Positions 1 through 5,045 of a DNA stretch of 5,594 bases are shown here, one piece after another. The position numbers and the translations under genes were made by a program. Under the pieces are notes generated by a model. That model was not told the origin of the DNA and searched no databases. It was given only the letters and a program-made list of their open reading frames with translations. The DNA comes from Victivallales bacterium (GTDB lineage Bacteria > Verrucomicrobiota > Lentisphaeria > Oligosphaerales > Oligosphaeraceae), in assembly GCA_017431185.1 (NCBI GenBank), contig JAFRLP010000223.1:1-5594 (forward strand), written 5' to 3'. How positions within the stretch are numbered: position 1 is the first letter of the stretch; every line of letters begins with the position of its first letter.

Positions 1-351
1 CCCCAGGCGCCGCAGCAGGGAATATGCTCCGTAGAGTGTGCCGATGGGGCGCGTTCCCGCAATCAGCAGGTCGCCTTGGCTGGAACGGATGACCCACCCC
101 TCCACGTCCTGCGGAAACTGCTCCTGCGGAAACTCGCTGGACAGAAGGGCACGCCCCAGGAGGATGGCTGGACCGGCGGCTTTCTTGTCCGTGACGGCCA
201 CCTCGGGACAGCCTCCCTGAGTCAGGGCCTCCCGCAGTTCCTCCGCAGCCAGTCGCTCGTAATGGTGCGCTCCTGAAGGCAGGACTATCTCCACGGCATG
301 CGCCGCTGCGCAGACCAGCATGAGGGTGATGAAGGCGACAGCTGAGGTCAT
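1..351 (-). CDS. Secreted protein with GH67N/DUF4838-like N-terminal domain, 5' part only
   Basis: The reverse strand is open from ATG at 351 to the window edge (117 codons seen, no stop), so the C-terminal part is missing. Residues 1-19 look like a Sec signal peptide: a hydrophobic stretch AVAFITLMLVCAAA and an A-H-A cleavage motif before VEIVLPSG. The mature start has the alpha/beta pattern of the N-terminal domain found on alpha-glucuronidases (GH67N) and DUF4838 proteins: an 'LAAEELREAL' helix, 'AILLGRALL', 'EGWVIRSSQGDLLIAG' and the family-like 'GTLYGAYSLLRRLG' near residues 104-117. The catalytic part would lie outside the window, so substrate and activity cannot be stated. The start is uncertain. 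ATG 351 has only a weak GGTGG about 7 bases upstream and an n-region without K or R. In-frame ATGs at 447 and 504 are alternatives; ATG 504 overlaps the repressor stop as ATGA. The gene lies downstream of the LacI-type repressor in the same direction and is probably controlled with it. Family assignment is from memory of motifs. Confidence 0.62.
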   Translation of the reverse strand, partial: MTSAVAFITLMLVCAAAHAVEIVLPSGAHHYERLAAEELREALTQGGCPEVAVTDKKAAGPAILLGRALLSSEFPQEQFPQDVEGWVIRSSQGDLLIAGTRPIGTLYGAYSLLRRLG

Positions 352-500
352 TGCAGAACCACCGCCCAACCGCCAAGACGCCGCAGCCGAGGACGACGGA
401 TGAAAACGAGGCGTGGTGACCACGCCAAGTCTGGGCGATGAGGCCATCGCGCCGCGCCGTGAAGGCGGTTGGGATGGGAGTTTTGCAATCGCCTCAATTC
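352..500. other. Spacer with two short inverted repeats between repressor and exported-protein gene
   Basis: If translation of the exported protein starts at 351, these 149 bases are noncoding. They contain GGCGTGGT-G-ACCACGCC (410-426, perfect 8-bp arms around one base) and GCGATG-AGGC-CATCGC (435-450, perfect 6-bp arms). In minus-strand mRNA these could be adjacent hairpins; as DNA the first could be a protein-binding palindrome. I see no convincing promoter or terminator on either strand. The stretch is also open in frame with the downstream gene, so it could instead be a long N-terminal extension rich in Ser, Pro and Arg, which looks unlike real protein. Confidence 0.4.
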
Positions 501-1538
501 TCATTTCCGTCTCGTGGGTTGGCTGGGCAGCGGCCCTGTTGATGCACGGTAGATGACCTCACTGCGCAGGACGGTCTCCGTCGGCGGCAATTCCGGATTG
601 CGGATACGCTCAAGCAACAGTTGCGCACTCTGCTCTGCCATCTGCTCCAGGGGCGGATGAATGGTGGTGAAGAATGGATGCCTGAAACTGCACTCCAAAT
701 CATCGAAGCCGGCAACCAGAAAATCCTTGCCCGGCGTCAGGCCATGGGCGCGTATCGCCTGCGAAATGCCGTAGGCCATGCGGTCGTTGCGCGTGAACCA
801 GACGCGGTAGCGGCTCAGTTCCGGCCAGCGGGTGTGCATCGTGTGCATCGCCATCGCCGCGCAATCATAGGGCGTGAAATCATCCCTCTCCGCCTCGAAG
901 ACCGTGAAATCGCTTCGCGCGCGAAAGTAATTGCCAAGGTCTTCCGACTGGACGGGGAACAGCATGGCTGCGCAACGGCCCAACGTGGACAGCCAGTCGG
1001 CTAGACTGCGCAACGCCTCCCCTGAATCGATTCTTACTGAGGTGATGCCCGCTACGCTCTGCACCGCGTCGGAGGTCATCGCAAAGGACACTGCGGGAAT
1101 CTTGAACTGGTTGACGATTGACACGGCCTTCGGACTCAAGAACACTCCGCGTGTGAGAAAGCCGTCCATCCTCCCTGCTTGCAGAATGCGTGTCACCCCT
1201 TCGCTGATGACCCCGCTGCTCTCGTTGGGAACTGGCTGAAGGCTCAGGGCATACCCCTGCCGTTCCAGCGCATCCGCCAGGCATTGCAGAAAAAGACCGA
1301 ATGTGGGGGAGGTCCCCACCGTGTCCAGCCAGGGCATCAGCAACCCGATGGTATGGCTTCTTCCCGAAGAGAGCGTCCGTGCCGCGAAGTTCGGCTGGTA
1401 GTGGTTTTCCCGCGCTATCTGAAGAATCCGCTCACGCTTGGCCTGCGAAACGCAGCCCAGCCGCGTCCCGTTCAAGACCGACATCACCGCCTGACGTGAC
1501 ACGCCAACCTGCTGCGCTATGTCCTTGGCTACTATCAT
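501..1538 (-). CDS. LacI-family transcriptional repressor
   Basis: A 345-residue protein of the usual LacI/GalR length, acting in the cytoplasm as a ligand-responsive DNA-binding dimer. Residues 3-22 form the N-terminal helix-turn-helix (AKDIAQQVGVSRQAVMSVLN). The hinge (FAARTLSSGRS, 51-61) keeps the leucine at position 56 that intercalates at the operator centre in LacI. The rest is a periplasmic-binding-protein-like effector domain with D171, N251-D252, GFDD at 277-280 and a family-typical FFTTIHPPLEQMA at 289-301. I chose ATG 1538 because it places the HTH at the standard distance from the N-terminus; TTG at 1553 would add five residues. The HTH core reads A-V-M-S-V-L-N instead of the more usual T-V-S-R-V-L-N. 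Its position before a secreted glycan-type protein suggests control of polysaccharide or oligosaccharide use, but the effector is unknown. A palindrome in its own leader (1568-1583) and a good promoter (1621-1648) suggest autorepression. The gene ends in TGA at 501-503 within an ATGA. Confidence 0.93.
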   Translation of the reverse strand: MIVAKDIAQQVGVSRQAVMSVLNGTRLGCVSQAKRERILQIARENHYQPNFAARTLSSGRSHTIGLLMPWLDTVGTSPTFGLFLQCLADALERQGYALSLQPVPNESSGVISEGVTRILQAGRMDGFLTRGVFLSPKAVSIVNQFKIPAVSFAMTSDAVQSVAGITSVRIDSGEALRSLADWLSTLGRCAAMLFPVQSEDLGNYFRARSDFTVFEAERDDFTPYDCAAMAMHTMHTRWPELSRYRVWFTRNDRMAYGISQAIRAHGLTPGKDFLVAGFDDLECSFRHPFFTTIHPPLEQMAEQSAQLLLERIRNPELPPTETVLRSEVIYRASTGPLPSQPTRRK

Positions 1539-1567
1539 CCCGTCCAGTCTCAAAAACTCTTTCTTTT

Positions 1568-1583
1568 GGTTGCCCGCGCAACC
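1568..1583. promoter_or_regulatory. Candidate LacI-family operator in the repressor leader
   Basis: The sequence GGTTGCCCGCGCAACC is palindromic at 14 of 16 positions: 6-bp arms GGTTGC/GCAACC around a central CG, with one mismatched pair (C/C) beside it. LacI-family operators are typically 14-18 bp palindromes with a central CG, contacted there by the hinge-helix leucine. The site lies about 30 bases downstream of the predicted repressor transcription start and 30 bases upstream of its start codon, a roadblock position expected for autorepression. It could also simply be an RNA hairpin in the leader; TGCCCGC and GCGGGGCA just beside it offer an alternative stem. Confidence 0.5.
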
Positions 1584-1590
1584 TGCGGGG

Positions 1591-1676
1591 CAAAAAAAAC
1601 AAAAAACAGGAAACGAAAAAAATATAACGGCAAAAAATGGAATGTCAAGAGGAAATTGGTGGAAAAAAAAGAAAAA
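1591..1676. other. A-tract-rich divergent intergenic island
   Basis: Runs of five or more A occur at 1592-1599, 1601-1606, 1616-1622, 1632-1637, 1663-1670 and 1672-1676, in sharp contrast with the GC-rich surroundings. Several neighbouring runs are spaced by roughly one helical turn, which favours intrinsic bending. The island covers the repressor promoter and lies immediately upstream of the candidate rpsO promoter, where A-tracts could act as an UP element or a nucleoid-protein site. The bending is inferred, not measured. Confidence 0.45.
1621..1648 (-). promoter_or_regulatory. Sigma70-type promoter of the LacI-family gene
   Basis: On the minus strand, TTGACA (1648-1643, perfect -35) is followed by 16 bases and TATATT (1626-1621, five of six to TATAAT). 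The expected transcription start is near 1614, giving a leader of about 75 bases before ATG 1538, with the candidate operator inside it. This is the best promoter match in the window. Confidence 0.72.
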
Positions 1677-1687
1677 GGGATTATATT
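1656..1687 (+). promoter_or_regulatory. Weak candidate promoter for rpsO
   Basis: A plus-strand -10-like TATATT at 1682-1687 follows an A-rich stretch. The only -35-like hexamer nearby is TTGGTG at 1656-1661, 20 bases away, which is longer than optimal. Transcription would start near 1694 and give a leader of about 125 bases before rpsO. The TTGACC at 1716-1721 has no -10 at a suitable distance. rpsO must have some promoter here because the neighbouring gene is divergent; which hexamers are used is uncertain. Confidence 0.3.
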
Positions 1688-1742
1688 AGGGGGTTACAAG
1701 CAATCGCCGCGTCGGTTGACCTGGGGCAATACTGTCGTTCAT

Positions 1743-1802
1743 CGGGCGTTCGTCCGGAGTTTGTCCTGGCGGATGCGGCGAAATGCGGCGGCGTCTCGCC
1801 GT
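1743..1802 (+). promoter_or_regulatory. Foldable rpsO leader, possible S15 autocontrol element
   Basis: Two hairpins are visible. CGGGC-GTTC-GTCCG (1743-1756) includes a G-U pair (1746/1753) beside a G-C pair (1745/1754). GCGGCG-GCGTCT-CGCCGT (1785-1802) ends 7 bases before the ribosome-binding site. The first arm of the second hairpin lies in a direct repeat, ATGCGGCG at 1773-1780 and 1783-1790, so CGCCG at 1797-1801 can pair with either copy. Established knowledge: S15 represses its own translation in several bacteria through unrelated leader folds, and recognises a G-U/G-C motif in 16S rRNA. That this leader does so is inference. Confidence 0.35.
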
Positions 1803-1819
1803 CGATTGTGGAGAGAACT

Positions 1820-2083
1820 ATGGACAAGGAAACCAAGACCAAGACCATCAAGGAGTTCCAGCTCAACGAGAAGGACTGTGGCTCCAGTGAAGTGCAGATT
1901 GCGCTGCTGACTGGTCGCATCAAGGAAATCACGGAACACCTGAAGGTTCACGCGAAGGACTTTTCCACCAAGCGTGGTCTGGTGGCTCTGGTGAATCAGC
2001 GTCGCCGTCTGCTGGCCTACCTCCAGCGTGAGGACTACAACCGCTACGCGACGATCATCAAGCGCCTGGGCCTCCGCCACTAG
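1820..2083 (+). CDS. rpsO: 30S ribosomal protein S15
   Basis: An 87-residue protein, within two residues of the usual 89, that binds 16S rRNA helices 20-22 early in assembly of the 30S platform. The family pattern is clear: GSSEVQIALLTGRI at 21-34, H40/H44/D47 matching the rRNA-contacting histidines and aspartate of other S15 proteins, KRGLVALVNQRRRLLAYLQ at 51-69 and the C-terminal IIKRLGLRH. Thr50 occupies the position usually held by a conserved Ser. Start ATG 1820 is supported by GGAG at 1810-1813, six bases upstream, and by family length. The frame stays open back to ATG 1637, but that would add 61 residues found in no S15 I know. The gene is followed by an intrinsic terminator and then pnp, the neighbour also seen in E. 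coli. Regulation may act through the foldable leader. Confidence 0.97.
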   Translation: MDKETKTKTIKEFQLNEKDCGSSEVQIALLTGRIKEITEHLKVHAKDFSTKRGLVALVNQRRRLLAYLQREDYNRYATIIKRLGLRH

Positions 2084-2095
2084 CGCGCTGTTCGC

Positions 2096-2140
2096 AGTCC
2101 GCATCCCGGTTCTTGCACTGGGTGCGGACTTTGTTTTTTT
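2096..2140 (+). terminator. Intrinsic terminator after rpsO
   Basis: AGTCCGCATCC (2096-2106) pairs with GGGTGCGGACT (2120-2130), an 11-bp stem with one G-U pair and a 13-base loop, followed directly by TTGTTTTTTT. It starts 12 bases after the rpsO stop. It should end or attenuate rpsO transcripts before pnp, so pnp depends either on readthrough or on its own promoter. Confidence 0.88.
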
Positions 2141-2201
2141 CCCCGACTGCGAGATAGGTCTTTGGGGATGTTGCAGGAGCCGGAGATGCAGGGAGTGCTT
2201 T

Positions 2202-2272
2202 CCTGCTTGTGGAATTGGTCGGCATGGACAGGGGGGCGATGTGATTGCCTGGCCATGCCGCAATTCCGCAGG
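2202..2272 (+). promoter_or_regulatory. Long imperfect hairpin in the rpsO-pnp intergenic region (candidate RNase III/PNPase control site)
   Basis: Three blocks on the left arm, CCTGC (2202-2206), GGAATTG (2211-2217) and CGGCATGG (2220-2227), pair without mismatch with the uninterrupted right arm at 2253-2272 (CCATGCCG, CAATTCC, GCAGG). Unpaired TTGT and GT bulge from the left arm only. CAGG/CCTG (2229-2232/2248-2251) extends the top, giving about 24 pairs. There is no U-run, so it is not a terminator. It lies 114 bases before the pnp start. In E. coli a long stem-loop in the pnp leader is cut by RNase III and lets PNPase control its own mRNA; the same role here is inferred from position and shape. 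GCAGG at 2188-2192 could compete for CCTGC. The 2141-2386 gap otherwise holds a weaker hairpin at 2141-2167, GGCGG-ATTGA-CCGCC at 2311-2325, and no convincing promoter. Confidence 0.6.
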
Positions 2273-2386
2273 CGTTGGATCTGGATGGGAAAAACTCCGC
2301 GTGCCCGGCGGGCGGATTGACCGCCAGCCCTTGCCGCCAGCCCGATGGCAGGGGATAACGAAAGGGGCAATGAAGGACAAAGGAGA

Positions 2387-4501
2387 ATGAGTATCCAGAA
2401 CGTGACAATTGACATGGGAAATGGCCGTCCGTTGACCATTGAGACTGGCAAGGTGGCCTTGCAGGCCAATGGCGCGGTGATGGTTCGCCAGGGCGACACG
2501 ATGGTGCTGGTCGCCGTGGTGCAGGCCGACCCCCGCCCCGGCACGGATTTCTTCCCGCTGACGGTGGAGTACCGCGAGCGCTTTGCCGCCGCTGGCCGCA
2601 TCCCCGGCAGCTACTTCAAGCGCGAGGGCCGTCCCACCGAGAAGGAGATTCTCACGGCCCGCATGACGGACCGCCCCCTTCGCCCTCTCTTCCCCGAGGG
2701 ATTCATCAACGAGGTCCAGGTCGTCTCCACCGTGTTCAGTGCGGATGGAGAGAACGAGCCGGACGTGCTGAGCATCTTCGGCGCCTCCGCCGCACTCATG
2801 GTCTCCGACATCCCCTTCGGCGCTCCTGTGGGCGCCTGCCGCGTCGGGCGCATTGACGGCCAGTTCATCGCCAACCCCACCCACAGCGAAATGCTCAGGA
2901 GCGACATTGACCTGGTGTATGCCGGAGTCGCCGGCAAGACCATCATGATTGAAGGCCGCTCCTCCGAAATATCCGAGGAGGAACTGCGGGACGCCATGTA
3001 CTTTGCGGACTCCATTGTCCAGAAGCAGATTGCCGCCGTGCAGGACTTGGCCGCCCGCGTCAACAAGCCCAAGACCACCTACAAGGCGCACATCCCCCAT
3101 CCCGATGTGATGGCCGCCGCTGAGGCATTTGTGGCTGGTGGCAGGGTGGAGGATGCGTGCAGTTCCACCAGCAAACTGGAACGCCAGGCCAAGCAGGACG
3201 CCCTCAAGGAGGCCCTCCAGGCCGACCTCGCCGCCAAATTCACCGGCGCGGATGGGACGCTCGCGGACCCCGCCGGAGACCCCATCGATTTCGTCTCCGT
3301 CTGGGAAATCCTCATGGAACGGGCGATTCGCGGCCTGGTGCTGGAGAAGGGCATTCGTCAGGATGGACGCGGCATTGACGAGGTGCGCGAAATCGAGTGC
3401 GAGGTCGGGCTATTGCCGCGCTGCCACGGCTCCGCATTGTTCCGCCGGGGCGAGACACAGGCCCTGGTCACCGCAACCTTGGGCTCCTCCGGCGACTGCC
3501 AGGAATTCGACGCCATCACCGGCGGCGCCAAGACCAAGGACTTCATCCTGCACTACAATTTCCCCGCCTTCTGCACAGGCGAGACTGGACGCTATGGCTC
3601 CACGGGACGCCGTGAAATCGGCCACGGCGCACTGGCGGAGCGCTCCGTCAAGGGCGCGATGCCGAAGGATTATCCCTACACCGTCCGCGTCACCTCCGAG
3701 ATTCTGGGCTCCAACGGCTCCAGCTCCATGGCCACGGTCTGCGGCTCCAGCCTGGCTCTGATGGATGCCGGCGTGCCGTTGAGCGATGCGGTGGTGGGCA
3801 TCTCCATCGGTCTGGTCACTGGCACGGACAAACGGGTTTTCCTGACCGACATCATCGGCTCGGAAGACCACTACGGCGACATGGATTTCAAGGTGGCTGC
3901 AACCCGCAAGGGAATCACCGGCTTCCAGCTCGACCTGAAAATCGCCGGCCTGGACATCGAGGGCATGTACGAGGCCATGCTGAAGAACCGCGCAGCCCGC
4001 GAGCATATCCGGGGCATCATGAGCGCCTGCCTGGCGGCCCCGCGCCCCTCGCTGAACAAGTACGCCCCCCAGATGTCCGTGCTGAAAATCAACCCTGACA
4101 AGATTGGCGCTCTCATCGGACCTGGCGGCAAGAACATCCGCGGCATCACCGAAACCACCGGCGCCCAAATCGATGTGGACGATGACGGCAACGTCAAAAT
4201 CTTCACCGCCAACGGACAGGCGATGGAACAGGCCACCTACATGGTGCGCAGCCTGACCGATGAGGTCGAAATCAACAAAATCTACACTGGCACCGTGAAG
4301 ACCATCAAGGACTTCGGGGCGTTTGTGGAGATTCTGCCCGGCCAGGAGGGGATGGTCCACATCTCCGAGTTGGCCAACTACCGCGTCAAGAACGTGGAGG
4401 AAATCTGCAAAGTCGGCGACAAGATGGTGGTCAAGGTCATTGACATTGACGACCGCGGTCGCATCCGCCTGAGCCGCAAGGCCGCCATGGCCGAGGCATG
4501 A
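2387..4501 (+). CDS. pnp: Polyribonucleotide nucleotidyltransferase (PNPase)
   Basis: A 704-residue 3'-5' phosphorolytic exoribonuclease, releasing nucleoside diphosphates from RNA as a cytoplasmic trimer, often with a degradosome. The full family architecture is present: first RNase PH-like domain about 10-145 ([36 protein letters not shown]), a helical linker about 150-310, and a second, catalytic RNase PH-like domain about 320-550. [13 protein letters not shown] (407-419), SSS at 445-447, and D494, D500 and K502 in [10 protein letters not shown] match the phosphate and metal-binding residues of E. coli PNPase. A KH domain follows with GPGG at 578-581, then an S1 domain about 632-698 ([23 protein letters not shown]). 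The tail after S1 is very short. ATG 2387 fits family N-termini; GAAGGA at 2372-2377 is nine bases upstream, while a stronger GGAG ends only one base before the ATG. An in-frame ATG at 2345 would add 14 residues and has no ribosome-binding site. rpmE follows after 51 bases and is probably co-transcribed. Confidence 0.98.
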   Translation: MSIQNVTIDMGNGRPLTIETGKVALQANGAVMVRQGDTMVLVAVVQADPRPGTDFFPLTVEYRERFAAAGRIPGSYFKREGRPTEKEILTARMTDRPLRPLFPEGFINEVQVVSTVFSADGENEPDVLSIFGASAALMVSDIPFGAPVGACRVGRIDGQFIANPTHSEMLRSDIDLVYAGVAGKTIMIEGRSSEISEEELRDAMYFADSIVQKQIAAVQDLAARVNKPKTTYKAHIPHPDVMAAAEAFVAGGRVEDACSSTSKLERQAKQDALKEALQADLAAKFTGADGTLADPAGDPIDFVSVWEILMERAIRGLVLEKGIRQDGRGIDEVREIECEVGLLPRCHGSALFRRGETQALVTATLGSSGDCQEFDAITGGAKTKDFILHYNFPAFCTGETGRYGSTGRREIGHGALAERSVKGAMPKDYPYTVRVTSEILGSNGSSSMATVCGSSLALMDAGVPLSDAVVGISIGLVTGTDKRVFLTDIIGSEDHYGDMDFKVAATRKGITGFQLDLKIAGLDIEGMYEAMLKNRAAREHIRGIMSACLAAPRPSLNKYAPQMSVLKINPDKIGALIGPGGKNIRGITETTGAQIDVDDDGNVKIFTANGQAMEQATYMVRSLTDEVEINKIYTGTVKTIKDFGAFVEILPGQEGMVHISELANYRVKNVEEICKVGDKMVVKVIDIDDRGRIRLSRKAAMAEA

Positions 4502-4552
4502 CATTGAACCGAGCAGGCCACCCAGGGGTGACCCCAATCGAAGGAGTCAGAG

Positions 4553-4771
4553 ATGAAAGACAAAATCCATCCCAAGTACCAGAAATGCACCGTTACCTGC
4601 GCTTGCGGCAACGTGTTTGAAGTGATGTCCACGGTCTCCAAAATCACCGTCGGCATCTGCTCCAAGTGCCATCCATTCTACACCGGAAAACAGAAACTGG
4701 TCGATACCGAAGGACGCGTTGACGCATTCCGTCGCCGCTATGCCAAGGCCGCCGCTGCCAAGAAGGCTTAG
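4553..4771 (+). CDS. rpmE: 50S ribosomal protein L31, zinc-binding (C+) type
   Basis: A 72-residue L31 of normal length for this large-subunit protein near the central protuberance, which bridges to the 30S subunit. It keeps the opening KDKIHPKY, the zinc ligands C16 and C18 (CAC) and C36 and C39 (CSKC), and the [24 protein letters not shown] core; the tail is Ala/Lys-rich. The intact four-cysteine set marks the zinc-containing type rather than the zinc-free paralogue induced under zinc limitation; C12 is an additional cysteine. AAGGAG at 4541-4546 lies six bases before the ATG. The short palindrome GGGGT-G-ACCCC (4525-4535), six bases before that site, could influence initiation. The gene follows pnp closely and is ended by a strong terminator. 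Confidence 0.97.
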   Translation: MKDKIHPKYQKCTVTCACGNVFEVMSTVSKITVGICSKCHPFYTGKQKLVDTEGRVDAFRRRYAKAAAAKKA

Positions 4772-4781
4772 CGGACTGTCT

Positions 4782-4800
4782 CCAGTGGCCTTGCCGCTGG
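4782..4800 (+). repeat. Stable hairpin just after rpmE
   Basis: CCAGTGGC-CTT-GCCGCTGG forms an 8-bp stem with one G-U pair and a 3-base loop, 10 bases after the rpmE stop and 9 bases before the terminator stem. It has no U-run of its own. It may protect the 3' end of the pnp-rpmE mRNA from exonucleases; that role is inferred. Confidence 0.5.
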
Positions 4801-4809
4801 CTTCCAATT

Positions 4810-4851
4810 GGGCGCACCCCCAGTCACCTTAGGGGACAGTGCGCCCTTTTT
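4810..4851 (+). terminator. Intrinsic terminator after rpmE
   Basis: GGGCGCAC (4810-4817) pairs perfectly with GTGCGCCC (4839-4846), followed immediately by TTTTT. CCCC/GGGG inside the loop (within 4818-4821 and 4832-4835) can add an upper stem. It separates the pnp-rpmE unit from prfA, so prfA should have its own promoter or rely on readthrough. Confidence 0.92.
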
Positions 4852-4894
4852 CTGGCTATTCGGTTAACTGTTCGGCTCCCGCCCGGTTTTGACG

Positions 4895-5002
4895 TGCTCA
4901 GCCACAGTTCTGCCATTTGGACTTGACGTGCCGGCCGTGAGTCCCCAACCTGCCCCCGAGGCCCCAGGCCTCGCGGATTGAAGTAGCCTGGTGTGCTGAG
5001 CA
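4895..5002 (+). promoter_or_regulatory. Candidate structured leader upstream of prfA (three-way junction)
   Basis: TGCTCAGC-C-ACA (4895-4906) can pair with TGTGCTGAGCA (4992-5002): 11 pairs with one bulged C, closing the region. Inside are two further hairpins: TTGGACT/AGTCC(CC)AA with an inner ACG/CGT (4917-4948), and the perfect CGAGGCC-CCA-GGCCTCG (4957-4973). A second CCTCG at 5008-5012, followed at once by TTTTTT (5013-5018), can compete for CGAGG at 4957-4961, which hints at an attenuator-like alternative. The octamer TTGACGTG occurs twice (4889-4896 and 4923-4930), but neither copy has a clear -10 downstream, so the prfA promoter is not identified. I recognise no known riboswitch family here. 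Confidence 0.35.
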
Positions 5003-5045
5003 GATATCCTCGTTTTTTGAAATCCCCCCTGGCCTTCGCTCTGTC

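Noticed and set aside
38..276. Small plus-strand frames opposite the exported-protein gene
   Set aside because: The minus-strand frame has a signal peptide and domain-like motifs; the plus-strand frames have no ribosome-binding site or recognisable content.
1568..1599. Hairpin followed by A-run as a rho-independent terminator
   Set aside because: The run following the plus-strand hairpin is A, and on the minus strand the T-run precedes the hairpin, so neither orientation gives a terminator.
1716..1735. TTGACC with TACTGT as an rpsO promoter
   Set aside because: The spacer is only 8 bases; no -10-like hexamer occurs at 16-18 bases.
1637..1819. In-frame 61-codon N-terminal extension of S15 from ATG 1637
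   Set aside because: S15 proteins start close to the ATG at 1820, which has a good ribosome-binding site; the extension has no resemblance to S15 and overlaps the leader and candidate promoter.
1739..3100. 453-codon open frame on the minus strand across rpsO and the start of pnp
   Set aside because: It lies antisense to two certain genes, its translation shows no family motif, and long antisense frames are common in GC-rich DNA.
3129..3761. 210-codon plus-strand frame inside pnp
   Set aside because: Out-of-frame shadow with Pro/Arg/Ser-rich translation; the pnp frame is intact through the whole region.
3410..4537. 375-codon open frame on the minus strand opposite pnp
   Set aside because: Antisense shadow of the conserved PNPase catalytic, KH and S1 coding sequence; His/Gly/Ala/Asp-rich translation without domain features.
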